Source: DATMER01 sp040349255
GTDB lineage: Bacteria > Acidobacteriota > Thermoanaerobaculia > Multivoradales > UBA5704
NCBI GenBank assembly: GCA_040349255.1
Contig: JBEQUE010000218.1
Coordinates: 1-64,000, forward strand
Direction: 5' to 3'
Length of the DNA stretch: 64,000 bases
Below the pieces are notes generated by a model, which saw only the letters and a program-made list of their open reading frames with translations, ran no database searches and was not told the DNA's origin. The stretch's first letter is position 1; each line of letters opens with the position of its first letter. The position numbers and the translations under genes were made by a program. Positions 10,195-18,132 of the stretch are shown one piece after another.

Positions 10195-11973
10195 ATGCAC
10201 CGATTCAAGTATTCGTGGCTCGTATGCGCCTGTGCCGCACTAATCCTGGTGCCGGCCAGGGGTGAGAGCGCGCCGGAGGTGAAACGCATCCGGCTCACCA
10301 ACACGCCGCACGAGCTGGAGGTCTTCCCGGCCTATTCCCCCAAGGGCGACCTCCTGGCCTACAGCTCCGACCGGAACGGCCCGCACGAGATCTACATCCG
10401 CAGGATGGACGGCACCGGCGAGGAGCGCCAGCTCACCAGGGACGGCCTGCACAACGTGCAGGCCGACTGGTCGCCCGACGGCAAGTGGATCGCCTACCAC
10501 TCGGTGCGCGCCGACGGCATCTGGGTGATCTCGTCCGACGGCGGCAAGCCGCGCCAGGTCGCGAAGTTCGGCTCCGACCCGGCCTTCTCGCCCGACGGGA
10601 AGACGATCGCCTTCCAGTCCGAGCCGCTGGAGGCGCTGTCGCTCTACACCTACAACGGCATGCCTCCGACCACGCTCTGGCTGGTCTCCGCCGACGGCGG
10701 CGAGCCGAAGCAGCTCACCCGCTGGGGATCGCCTCACGGCGGCCACGGCGCTCCGTCCTGGTCGGCGGACGGCAAGCGGATCACCTTCACCTCCTCCGAC
10801 ATCGAGCCCTCGGCGTGCGAGCTCTGGAGCATCGCGGCCGACGGCACCGACCTGAAGAGGATCTCCTCCTCCACGATGCCCCGCGATCCGGTCTTCTCGC
10901 CCGACGCCCGGGAGGTCTTCTACAGCAGCCCCGACCCGGACCGCGGCTACCGCTGGGGCGTGTGGAAAACTTCCGTGGCCGACGGCAAGCCGACCGAGCT
11001 GAGCACCCTGCCGGCGCGCCACATCACCATGACCCCCGACGGCTGCCAGGCCGTGGTCAGCGAGATGGGCATGGCGGGCAACCTCTGGACGATCCCGGTC
11101 GACCCGAAGACCGGCGAAGCCACCGGTCCCGCCGCCCCCTTCACCAACGATCCGGACGACCGCAGCTCGCAGCCGGTCTTCTCGCCCGACCGCTCGCGCA
11201 TCGCGTACCACCGGGTCGTCGACGGCAGCCGCTTCCAGATCTGGCTCTCCGATCCCGCCGGCAAGGAACGGAAGCTCCTGACCCGCGAAGCGACCTTCGG
11301 CTCGGGCCCGCCGGTCTGGCTGCCCGACGGCAAGCATCTCGTCTTCAACTCCCGGCCCGGCGACGGCACCATGCTGCTCAAGAAGATCAACGTCGAGACC
11401 GGCGTGGTGGAGCCCTTCCGCCAGCTCGACCCCAAGTGGAGCTGGATCCGCCTGTCGCCCGAGGGCAAGCGCATCGCCTTCGCCGTCGCCGACGAGAAGA
11501 GCATCGCGAACATCTGGATGCTGCCGACCCTCGACGCCAGGGAGCCCAGGCAGATCACCTTCGACAAGGAGACCGCCGACTTCCCGATGTGGTCGCCGGA
11601 CGGCAAGTGGCTGGCCTTCCGCCTGCGCCGCGGCTCGGACACCCAGATCGGCATCGTCTCCGGCGACGGCGGCGAGGTCAAGCAGCTCACCTCCGGCCCC
11701 GGCGAGAACTGGCTGCCGAGCTGGTCGCCCGACAGCACCAAGGTCGCCTTCGCCGGCCTGCGCAACGGCATCTGGGACATCTACTGGGTCGACCGCAACG
11801 GCGGCCCGATCCACAAGGTCACCTCGCAGCCGGACACGATGACCATCTGGGTGCGCTACCCGGTCTGGTATCCGACCGGCGACCGCATCATCTTCGAGTA
11901 CTCGGAGACCCTCGGCGACCTCTGGCTGCTGAACACCTGCCCCGAAGGATCGCCGGCGAAGAAGGCGAAGTAG
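10195..11973 (+). CDS. TolB/PD40 beta-propeller protein, exported
   Basis: A 592-residue protein with a signal peptide (cleavage likely after about residue 20-23) and PD40/WD40-like repeats throughout. The ATG at 10195 is preferred to upstream in-frame codons because GAGGGAA lies 6 bases upstream and the translation begins directly with a signal peptide; an upstream start would place coding sequence opposite the phosphodiesterase gene. It is a near full-length match to the C-terminal half of the 5036-8560 protein, so the two arose by duplication. It probably acts in the periplasm as a binding scaffold; no catalytic domain is seen. Confidence 0.8.
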   Translation: MHRFKYSWLVCACAALILVPARGESAPEVKRIRLTNTPHELEVFPAYSPKGDLLAYSSDRNGPHEIYIRRMDGTGEERQLTRDGLHNVQADWSPDGKWIAYHSVRADGIWVISSDGGKPRQVAKFGSDPAFSPDGKTIAFQSEPLEALSLYTYNGMPPTTLWLVSADGGEPKQLTRWGSPHGGHGAPSWSADGKRITFTSSDIEPSACELWSIAADGTDLKRISSSTMPRDPVFSPDAREVFYSSPDPDRGYRWGVWKTSVADGKPTELSTLPARHITMTPDGCQAVVSEMGMAGNLWTIPVDPKTGEATGPAAPFTNDPDDRSSQPVFSPDRSRIAYHRVVDGSRFQIWLSDPAGKERKLLTREATFGSGPPVWLPDGKHLVFNSRPGDGTMLLKKINVETGVVEPFRQLDPKWSWIRLSPEGKRIAFAVADEKSIANIWMLPTLDAREPRQITFDKETADFPMWSPDGKWLAFRLRRGSDTQIGIVSGDGGEVKQLTSGPGENWLPSWSPDSTKVAFAGLRNGIWDIYWVDRNGGPIHKVTSQPDTMTIWVRYPVWYPTGDRIIFEYSETLGDLWLLNTCPEGSPAKKAK

Positions 11974-11999
11974 AGCGGATCAGGCCGCGGTCCAGGAGA

Positions 12000-12863
12000 T
12001 CAAATCCAGGAGGTCAGATCGCGGCCGATCAGCTCGCCCAGGGCCCGCACGTCCGGAGCGCAGGCGGCGCGCAGCCGCTCCCGCAGCTCCGGGCTCGGGC
12101 CCTTGCGCGGCACCGTGTGGCGCCTGCCGCCGCCGCGCATCTTGTCCCGGATGAGCTGCGGCGTCGTCATGAGCTGGCGCAGCACCCTGGGGCGGATGAT
12201 CTGGTTCGCTTTCGCGAGATCGAGCTCGGGCACGAACCCGGGATCCACGCCGAGGAACTCCATGGTCTCGCGGTAGACCCGGGCCGGCTCGGAGGCGAAG
12301 TCGTCGAACACCATCACCCGCACCCGGTCGCGGCCGAAGATCTCGAAGTAGCGCCGGACCTTTTCCGTATAGGTGGCGGAGCGGGTGTAGATCAGCCCCT
12401 CGGGGAAGTACGACGCCTCCGGGATCCGCTCGCCGCGCAGCCGGTCCTCCTGCGCCCCGAGCGCCTCCTCGAAGTCCGTGAGCTCCTCGTTGCCGGTGCG
12501 CGTGTAGAGCGCGTGGAGCGAGGCCATCATCTCCACCGGGTCGCGCAGCATGACCAGGATGCGCGCTTGGGGCGAGAAGGCGCGGATCGCCTGCGGCGCG
12601 TCGCGCGACTCCAGGTACCAGACCGAGCCCTCGCCGAGCCGCTTCTCGCCGTCGGCGCCGGCGAAGAGCCCGCGGTACATCGACTCGTCCACCACGGCCT
12701 GCGGCGGCGCGGTCAGGTCCGTGCTGAAGAAGTGGGGCTCCTTCAGCACGGACAGGTAGATCTCCGGGTGCTGCTTGAGGTACGTGTACATCGACGTCGT
12801 GCCGCACCTCGGAGCGCCGACCAGGAAGAAGTCGGGGACACGGGAGCCCGCCACGGCGTCCAA
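12000..12863 (-). CDS. Sulfotransferase family protein
   Basis: A 287-residue protein with the sulfotransferase fold signature near the N-terminus: VGAPRCGTTSMYTYL (about residues 14-28) is the 5'-phosphosulfate loop that binds PAPS. The following KEPHFFS, and ILVMLRDPVEMMAS near residue 100 matching the 3'-phosphate site, agree. It would transfer sulfate from PAPS to a hydroxyl or amine of an unknown acceptor. It starts 4 bases after the radical SAM gene, and an acyl carrier protein gene heads the same operon, so a small-molecule or acyl-chain acceptor is plausible. Confidence 0.8.
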   Translation of the reverse strand: MDAVAGSRVPDFFLVGAPRCGTTSMYTYLKQHPEIYLSVLKEPHFFSTDLTAPPQAVVDESMYRGLFAGADGEKRLGEGSVWYLESRDAPQAIRAFSPQARILVMLRDPVEMMASLHALYTRTGNEELTDFEEALGAQEDRLRGERIPEASYFPEGLIYTRSATYTEKVRRYFEIFGRDRVRVMVFDDFASEPARVYRETMEFLGVDPGFVPELDLAKANQIIRPRVLRQLMTTPQLIRDKMRGGGRRHTVPRKGPSPELRERLRAACAPDVRALGELIGRDLTSWI

Positions 12864-12867
12864 CCCT

Positions 12868-14160
12868 CTAGCTCGCCAGCCCTTCGAGCGTCGTGGCCAG
12901 GGTCTTCCCGGCGTAGTCGCCGAAGAGGATGCCCTTGTCGGTCAGCGAGATCGCCTCGTCCGACACGGTCACGAAGCCGTCCTCCTGCAGCTTCTCGATC
13001 TCCGGGCCGCAGAGCCGGACGAGATCCACGCCGTGCCGCTTGCGGAACAGCGCGCGGTCGAAGTGGATCAGCTTCATGCCGAGGATCACGTCGCGGGCCA
13101 TCATGTCCAGGCTGCTGTAGAGGAAGCCGCGGTAGGTCGGCATCTCGCCGGCCTCCATCTGGTCCACGTACTTCTGGAGGTCGATCGTGTTCTGGTACGC
13201 CCAGTTGCCGAGCATGCCGAAGGCCGACGCGCCGAAGGCGTAGAGGTCCTCGCCGCGCCACTTGTTGTCGGTGTGCTTCTGGATGTAGCCGCCGCCCTTG
13301 GTCAGCGTGAAGAAGTTGACCGTCTCGTACCCGGCCTCGCGCAGCGTGTCGATGGCGTAGCGCGCGTACTGGATCTCCTCCTCGTCGGTGGGGATCGAGA
13401 TGTTCTGCCGCCGCAGGTCCGCGTGGTACTCGGTGTTGGCGTAGAGCTCCAGCTTGTAGACCGTGATGCTCGGCGCGCCGGACTCGATCGCCCTCCGGAC
13501 CGAGTAGGCCCAGGTCTCCGGCGCCTCGCCGGCGAGGCCGCTGATCAGGTCGATGTTGACCACCGCGCCGGTGGCGAGCGCCACCCGGATCGCCTCCAGC
13601 GACTGGGCCTCGGTGTCCCGCCGGCCGGTCTTGAAGACCACGTCCTCGCAGAACGACTGGATGCCGATGCTGATGCGGTTGACGCCGTGGCGCTCGAGGA
13701 TCTTCGCCTTGCGCTCGGTGAGCGTCACCGGCTCGCCCTCGACCGTGATCTCGGGATCCACGAGCCGCAGGTTCTTGTTGAGCGTCTCCATCACCCGGTC
13801 GATGTTCTCGCCGGAGAGCAGGCTCGGCGTGCCGCCGCCGAAATAGACCGTGGTCACCGGCCGCTCGCGCAGATGGAGGCGCTCCGAGGAGATCTCGATC
13901 TCACGGCAGAGCGCCTGCACGTAGCGGTCGATCTCCGCCTTCTGGGTCTCCTCGAGCGTGCTGGTCTTGAAGTAGCAGTAGGCGCAGTGCTGCAGGCAGT
14001 ATGGCAGGTGCAGATAGACGTTGAGCGGCTTCGGGGTGGTGGCCTCGCCGGCCACATCCTGACGCCAGTTGCGGAACTGGGGATAGTTGGTCACGAAGCC
14101 GCGGCGCGTGAGCTCCGCGGGGCCGGGCGCCGGGGAATCGTCCTTGATGATGCTCAGCAT
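12868..14160 (-). CDS. HemN/HemW-like radical SAM protein
   Basis: A 430-residue radical SAM enzyme. C55, C59 and C62 form the CxxxCxxC motif that binds the [4Fe-4S] cluster, followed by YFGGGTPS and NRISIGIQSF, both typical of the coproporphyrinogen III oxidase-like family. The start at 14160 has AAGGAGA 6 bases upstream. Although automatic annotation would call it coproporphyrinogen oxidase or HemW, its operon (acyl carrier protein before, sulfotransferase after) points away from haem. HemN-like enzymes also include class C methyltransferases and cyclopropanases acting on ACP-bound chains, so a role in tailoring a carrier-bound acyl group is a reasonable inference, not shown. Confidence 0.8.
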   Translation of the reverse strand: MLSIIKDDSPAPGPAELTRRGFVTNYPQFRNWRQDVAGEATTPKPLNVYLHLPYCLQHCAYCYFKTSTLEETQKAEIDRYVQALCREIEISSERLHLRERPVTTVYFGGGTPSLLSGENIDRVMETLNKNLRLVDPEITVEGEPVTLTERKAKILERHGVNRISIGIQSFCEDVVFKTGRRDTEAQSLEAIRVALATGAVVNIDLISGLAGEAPETWAYSVRRAIESGAPSITVYKLELYANTEYHADLRRQNISIPTDEEEIQYARYAIDTLREAGYETVNFFTLTKGGGYIQKHTDNKWRGEDLYAFGASAFGMLGNWAYQNTIDLQKYVDQMEAGEMPTYRGFLYSSLDMMARDVILGMKLIHFDRALFRKRHGVDLVRLCGPEIEKLQEDGFVTVSDEAISLTDKGILFGDYAGKTLATTLEGLAS

Positions 14161-14170
14161 GACATCTCCT

Positions 14171-14449
14171 TCACGCCGTCTTCCGGGCGGCCTGGCTGGA
14201 GCTGACGAACTCCGCCAGCGTGGTCAGAGTCTCGAACAGCTCCAGACTCAGATTCTGGTCCTCGAACCGGATGCCGAACTGGTCCTCGATGCGCGCGATG
14301 AGCTCGGCGATCACCACCGAGTCCAGCGCGAGCCCGCCTTCCAGCAGGGGGACGTCGTCGGAGACCTCTTCCTCCTTGAGGCTGAGACCGAGATCCTTCA
14401 CCAGGATGGTCTTGAGCTGACGGGCAACGTCCCGGGTGCTTTCATTCAT
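14171..14449 (-). CDS. Acyl carrier protein (phosphopantetheine attachment site)
   Basis: A 92-residue acyl carrier protein. S44 in ALDSVVIAEL is the expected site for the 4'-phosphopantetheine arm, and the overall four-helix pattern fits. I chose the ATG at 14449 because AAAGGA sits about 8 bases upstream; an earlier in-frame ATG would add 16 residues without homology. It is first in an operon with the HemN-like radical SAM and sulfotransferase genes. No ketosynthase or fatty acid synthase genes are nearby, so it is a stand-alone carrier and not the housekeeping AcpP context. Confidence 0.85.
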   Translation of the reverse strand: MNESTRDVARQLKTILVKDLGLSLKEEEVSDDVPLLEGGLALDSVVIAELIARIEDQFGIRFEDQNLSLELFETLTTLAEFVSSSQAARKTA

Positions 14450-14512
14450 GGCTCTTTCCTTTCGCGAGGTCAGCGGACTGTGCTGGCCCGCTTGCAAATG
14501 TACTTCGGTCGA

Positions 14513-14531
14513 AAAGGCTATGGTAGCCTTT
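14513..14531. promoter_or_regulatory. Inverted repeat between ACP and GrpB genes
   Basis: Perfect 8-base arms (AAAGGCTA and TAGCCTTT) separated by TGG lie in the 113-base divergent region between the acyl carrier protein and GrpB genes. It could be an operator or a short hairpin. No regulator gene adjoins it. Confidence 0.3.
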
Positions 14532-14562
14532 CCGTCACCACTCTGGAACCATCTTCGTCACC

Positions 14563-15300
14563 ATGCCTGAACCAGACCTTCCCTCCGTTCCGGGATCCCG
14601 CGACCGCCTTCAGGAGGCGCTGCGGATCTCCCGCACCATTCGTGAGCTCGAGGCCCGGGTCCAGGACGACCGCGAGCCCATCGCCCGCAAGGTCCGCCGC
14701 TGGCAGCGCCTGCGGACGCCGCAGATCCCGGACTGGGCCCAGGAGCTGCGGCCGCACGACCCGGCCTGGGAGGAGCGCTTCGACCGCGAGGCCGGCCGCA
14801 TCCGCGGGGCCCTCGGGCCCGTCGTCGAGGATGTGCAGCACATCGGCAGCTCGTCGATCTCCCACCTCCCTTCGAAACCGATGCTCGATCTCGCCGTGGC
14901 GGTGCGGGACGATCCCGCCTCTCCCCGGCTGGTCGAGGCCTTCACCGCCATCGGCTACGAGCACTTCGGCAACAGCCCCTGCGACCACGAGGCCGACTGG
15001 TACTGGAAGACCGGGGCGGACCTGGTGATGGTCGTCCACCTCTGCCATGCCGAAAACCCGTGGCGGACGACGGCGGTCAACTTCCGCGACTACCTGCGCG
15101 TCCATCCGGAAGAGAGCGAGCTCTACGAGCGCCGGAAGCGGGAGCTGAAGGCCGGGGAGGCCGGGTCGCTCCTCGAATACAGTCTTGGCAAACTCGCCCT
15201 CTTCTATGAGATCAGTGCGCGAGCGGACGAATGGCGAGCCGCAGCCGGCCCGAATCAGCCGATATCGGCCGCCACGACGCCCGGAAACCCGAGCACGTAG
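14563..15300 (+). CDS. GrpB family protein (UPF0157)
   Basis: A 245-residue protein. Residues about 75-225 match the GrpB/UPF0157 family, related to the nucleotidyltransferase fold: LRPHDPAW, then QHIGSSSISHLPSKPMLDL and FRDYLRVHP. The first 70 residues are an extra, mostly helical segment not usual for the family. Function of GrpB proteins is not established; a CoaE-associated or nucleotidyltransferase role is sometimes suggested. The 3' end overlaps the convergent saccharopine dehydrogenase-like gene by 46 bases, so the last 15 residues are read from shared DNA. Confidence 0.75.
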   Translation: MPEPDLPSVPGSRDRLQEALRISRTIRELEARVQDDREPIARKVRRWQRLRTPQIPDWAQELRPHDPAWEERFDREAGRIRGALGPVVEDVQHIGSSSISHLPSKPMLDLAVAVRDDPASPRLVEAFTAIGYEHFGNSPCDHEADWYWKTGADLVMVVHLCHAENPWRTTAVNFRDYLRVHPEESELYERRKRELKAGEAGSLLEYSLGKLALFYEISARADEWRAAAGPNQPISAATTPGNPST

Positions 15301-16292
15301 TCCTTCCCGAACGCCTTCGACGGCGTCCAGGCCCCCGGCGGCACCTCGCCGCGGGCCGCGCGCTCGGCGCTCTCCACAGCGGTGACCGCCGTGAGGTGGT
15401 ACGCCTCGGGTGTCACCAAGGTTGCAGTGACGGACCGGCCGGAAGCGTTTCGCGCCTCGCCCCAGAGCTCGACCCGCGAGGTCCGGCGGATCTCCTCGGA
15501 CGGGCCGGTGACCCGCTTCTCGACCTGCCTCTGGAGAAAGCGCTTCAGCGGCTTCCAGCCGAGGAGCGGCAGGAACGGGTTCAGCCGGCGCATCTTCCGG
15601 ATGGTCTTCGGCGGCGTGCCGGTGTAGACCCGGATGTTCGGGATGCCGGTCGACCACCAGGCCGTCGAGACGTCGCCCCACGGGATGGTCATGGCCCAGC
15701 GCCGGCCGCCGGGGAAGTCGATCTCCCGCGCGTCGAAGGCGACCGGCACGGGAACGATCCTCCCGTCGCGCCGCACCGCGCCGGCGGCCGGGAAGCTCTC
15801 GATCATGGTCTTCATCGTGCCGCGGCTGATCGAGCCTTTGGTGGAGGCGAAGGCGAGCGTCAGCTCGGTCGCGTCCGGCAGGGCGGCGGCGAGCCGGGCG
15901 GCCAGGCAGTCCGACGGCACAACGTCGAAGCCCACGCCCGGCAGGAGGGCGACGCCGGCTTTCTCCGCCTTCCCGCCCAGGGCAAGCACCTTCTCGAACA
16001 CCGCGATCTCGCCGGTGATGTCCAGGTAGTGGGCGCCGGCGGCCAGGCAGGCCTCGACCATCGGCCGGCTGGTGCGGACGAAGGGGCCCGCGCAATGGAG
16101 GACCGCCGACATGCCTTCCAGCTTGGGCTCCTCCAGCGAGAAGACCCGTTGCTCGAGCCCGAGCTCGGACGCCAGGCGGCCGACCGCCTCCGGGTTGCGG
16201 CCGGCGAGGATGGGTTTGAGCCCGCGGCGCGCCGCCTCGCGGGCCGCCAGCTCGCCGGTGTAACCGTTGGCACCATAGATCATCCACGTCAT
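15255..16292 (-). CDS. Saccharopine dehydrogenase-like NAD(P)-binding protein
   Basis: A 345-residue protein beginning with a Rossmann motif, IYGANGYTGELAAR, typical of the saccharopine dehydrogenase/trans-acting enoyl reductase family. The ATG at 16292 overlaps the purK stop codon (ATGA) and has GGGAGG about 7 bases upstream, so it is translationally coupled to purK. Later residues include AGPFVRTSRPMVEACL and a C-terminal domain without clear motif. Real substrates of these proteins are rarely the saccharopine of lysine metabolism; function here is unknown. The operon position with purine genes may only reflect expression convenience. Confidence 0.75.
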   Translation of the reverse strand: MTWMIYGANGYTGELAAREAARRGLKPILAGRNPEAVGRLASELGLEQRVFSLEEPKLEGMSAVLHCAGPFVRTSRPMVEACLAAGAHYLDITGEIAVFEKVLALGGKAEKAGVALLPGVGFDVVPSDCLAARLAAALPDATELTLAFASTKGSISRGTMKTMIESFPAAGAVRRDGRIVPVPVAFDAREIDFPGGRRWAMTIPWGDVSTAWWSTGIPNIRVYTGTPPKTIRKMRRLNPFLPLLGWKPLKRFLQRQVEKRVTGPSEEIRRTSRVELWGEARNASGRSVTATLVTPEAYHLTAVTAVESAERAARGEVPPGAWTPSKAFGKDYVLGFPGVVAADIG

Positions 16293-17410
16293 AGCGCCTC
16301 CCTTGCGGCGATCACGATCCGCCGCGCCTCCTCCGGCGTCGAAGCCAGAGCCGTCAGGTGACCCATCTTGCGGCCCGGTCTCGCCGCGGCCTTGCCATAG
16401 AGATGAAGCTTGACCTCGGGGAACCGGCACGCCGCGGTCCAGTCCGGCTCGCCATCCTGCCAGACATCTCCGAGGAGATTCGCCATGGCGGCCGGCCGCA
16501 GGAGATCCGTCGAGCCGAGCGGCAGTCCGCAGATCGCCCGGAGCTGCTGCTCGAACTGGCTGGTCACGCAGGCATCGAACGTCAGGTGGCCGGAGTTGTG
16601 CGGCCGCGGCGCGAGCTCGTTGACCAGCAGCCGGCCGTCGCGGGTCAGGAACATCTCCACGCAGAGCACGCCGACCACCTCCAGCCCGTCGAGGATGCCG
16701 CGCGCGATCTCCAGGGCCTCGCGCTCCACCGCGGGCGAAACCGGGGCGGGCGACACGGTGACGTCCAGGATGTGGTCGCGGTGGTCGTTCGCGAACAGCC
16801 CGAAGGCCGCGAACGAGCCGTCGAGCCCGCGCGCCGCCACCACCGAGACCTCGCGCTCGAAGTCCACGAACGCCTCCAGGATGGCCTCCTCCGTCCGGAG
16901 AGACGCCCAGGCGGCGTCCGCCTCCTCCGGCCGGCCGATCTTCGCCTGTCCCTTGCCGTCGTAGCCCCAGTCTGCGGTCTTGAGCACGGCCGGGCAGCCG
17001 ATCTCCGCGAGCGCCGTCCTCAGATCCTCAGCCGAGCGGACCGCGGCATAGCGCGGCACCGGAAACCCGGCCCCGGAGAGGAACCCCTTCTCCCTCAGTC
17101 GGTTCTGGGTCGTGTGGAGGACCGCGCCGGCCGGCCGCACCTCGGCGTGCCGGGCGGCGGCCTCGGCGGTGGCGGCGGGCACGTTCTCGAACTCGAAAGT
17201 CACCACGGCCACGCCGCGCGCGAAGTCGCGCACCGCATCCAGATCATCATAGGCCGCGGTCACTTCCTTGTCGGCCACCTGGCCGGTCGGCGTGTCGTAG
17301 TCCGGAGAGAAGGTATGGACCCGGTAGCCCATGCGGCGCGCGGCGATGGCGAACATCCGCCCGAGCTGGCCGCTGCCCAGGACCCCGACCGTGGCGCCGG
17401 GGAGGATCAC
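16289..17410 (-). CDS. purK: N5-carboxyaminoimidazole ribonucleotide synthase
   Basis: PurK converts aminoimidazole ribonucleotide, bicarbonate and ATP into N5-CAIR in purine synthesis. The 373-residue protein has the N-terminal VGVLGSGQLGRMFAIAARR nucleotide-binding segment and the ATP-grasp core with VLKTADWGYDGKGQ, FVDFEREVSVVAARG and NELAPRPHNSGH. I chose the GTG at 17410, which overlaps the purE stop as GTGA; upstream in-frame codons would read through purE in another frame. Length fits the family. It is the middle gene of purE-purK-dehydrogenase, all joined by 4-base overlaps. Confidence 0.92.
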   Translation of the reverse strand: MILPGATVGVLGSGQLGRMFAIAARRMGYRVHTFSPDYDTPTGQVADKEVTAAYDDLDAVRDFARGVAVVTFEFENVPAATAEAAARHAEVRPAGAVLHTTQNRLREKGFLSGAGFPVPRYAAVRSAEDLRTALAEIGCPAVLKTADWGYDGKGQAKIGRPEEADAAWASLRTEEAILEAFVDFEREVSVVAARGLDGSFAAFGLFANDHRDHILDVTVSPAPVSPAVEREALEIARGILDGLEVVGVLCVEMFLTRDGRLLVNELAPRPHNSGHLTFDACVTSQFEQQLRAICGLPLGSTDLLRPAAMANLLGDVWQDGEPDWTAACRFPEVKLHLYGKAAARPGRKMGHLTALASTPEEARRIVIAAREAL

Positions 17411-17904
17411 AACTTCTCTTCCCGCACTCGCCGCGTCTGCTCCTCGACGAACTCGCGGAGCTTCTCGCGCAGCCCGGGCCGGGTGCGGGCGAGGAAGCGG
17501 ACCGCGAGGAGAGCCGCGTTGGCCGCGCCCGCCTTGCCGATCGCGAGCGTCCCGACCGGCACGCCGGACGGCATCTGGACGATCGACAGCAGCGAGTCGA
17601 GTCCGTTGAGCGCCTGACTCTGGACCGGGACGCCGAGCACCGGGAGGAGCGTCTGCGAGGCGACCATGCCCGGCAGATGGGCGGCGCCGCCGGCGCCGGC
17701 GATGATCACCTGGACGCCGCGCTCCTCGGCGCCCCGGGCAAACTCGGCCATCCAGCCGGGGGTCCGATGGGCGGAAACCACGAGGCATTCGCGGGGGACG
17801 CCGAAGCGGTCGAGCATCTCGTCCGCATGGCGCATCGTCTCCCAGTCGGACCGGCTCCCCATGATCACGCTGACCAGGGGATCGGCGGAGGCGTCGGTAG
17901 CCAT
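17407..17904 (-). CDS. purE: N5-carboxyaminoimidazole ribonucleotide mutase
   Basis: PurE interconverts N5-CAIR and CAIR, the step after PurK. The 165-residue protein shows IMGSRSDWETM, the SAHRTP motif with the likely active-site histidine at 46, IIAGAGGAAHLPGM and LLSIVQMPSGVPV, all class I PurE hallmarks. Presence of purK next to it supports the two-step class I pathway. It heads the operon; the divergent TonB receptor promoter lies immediately upstream. Confidence 0.95.
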   Translation of the reverse strand: MATDASADPLVSVIMGSRSDWETMRHADEMLDRFGVPRECLVVSAHRTPGWMAEFARGAEERGVQVIIAGAGGAAHLPGMVASQTLLPVLGVPVQSQALNGLDSLLSIVQMPSGVPVGTLAIGKAGAANAALLAVRFLARTRPGLREKLREFVEEQTRRVREEKL

Positions 17905-17923
17905 GATTCAGGAAAATGAAGGA

Positions 17924-17952
17924 GTGAAAGAAGCCAGGTCCCGGGGTATAAT
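17924..17952 (+). promoter_or_regulatory. Putative sigma-70 promoter for the TonB receptor gene
   Basis: GTGAAA (17924-17929) and a perfect TATAAT (17947-17952) are separated by 17 bases. They would give a leader of about 175 bases before the receptor start at 18133. The match is by eye only. Confidence 0.45.
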
Positions 17953-18132
17953 CCTTCCGTCTCAGGACCGTATCGGGGGCGGAGCTTAGCACAGGGTGTG
18001 CGGAGACCCGTCCGGCAGTGGTTGGTGCCATGGGTTCGTCACAGAGAGTTCGCAAGACCGGTTCTGTGGCGGTCCGCCCTCCTCGCATAGCATTCGATCC
18101 GAAACCGACGCACTTCAAAGGAGGACTTTTTT

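Noticed and set aside
12868..14160. Housekeeping coproporphyrinogen oxidase (HemN/HemW)
   Set aside because: Motifs allow it, but operon partners (acyl carrier protein, sulfotransferase) make a haem role less likely; no symbol given.
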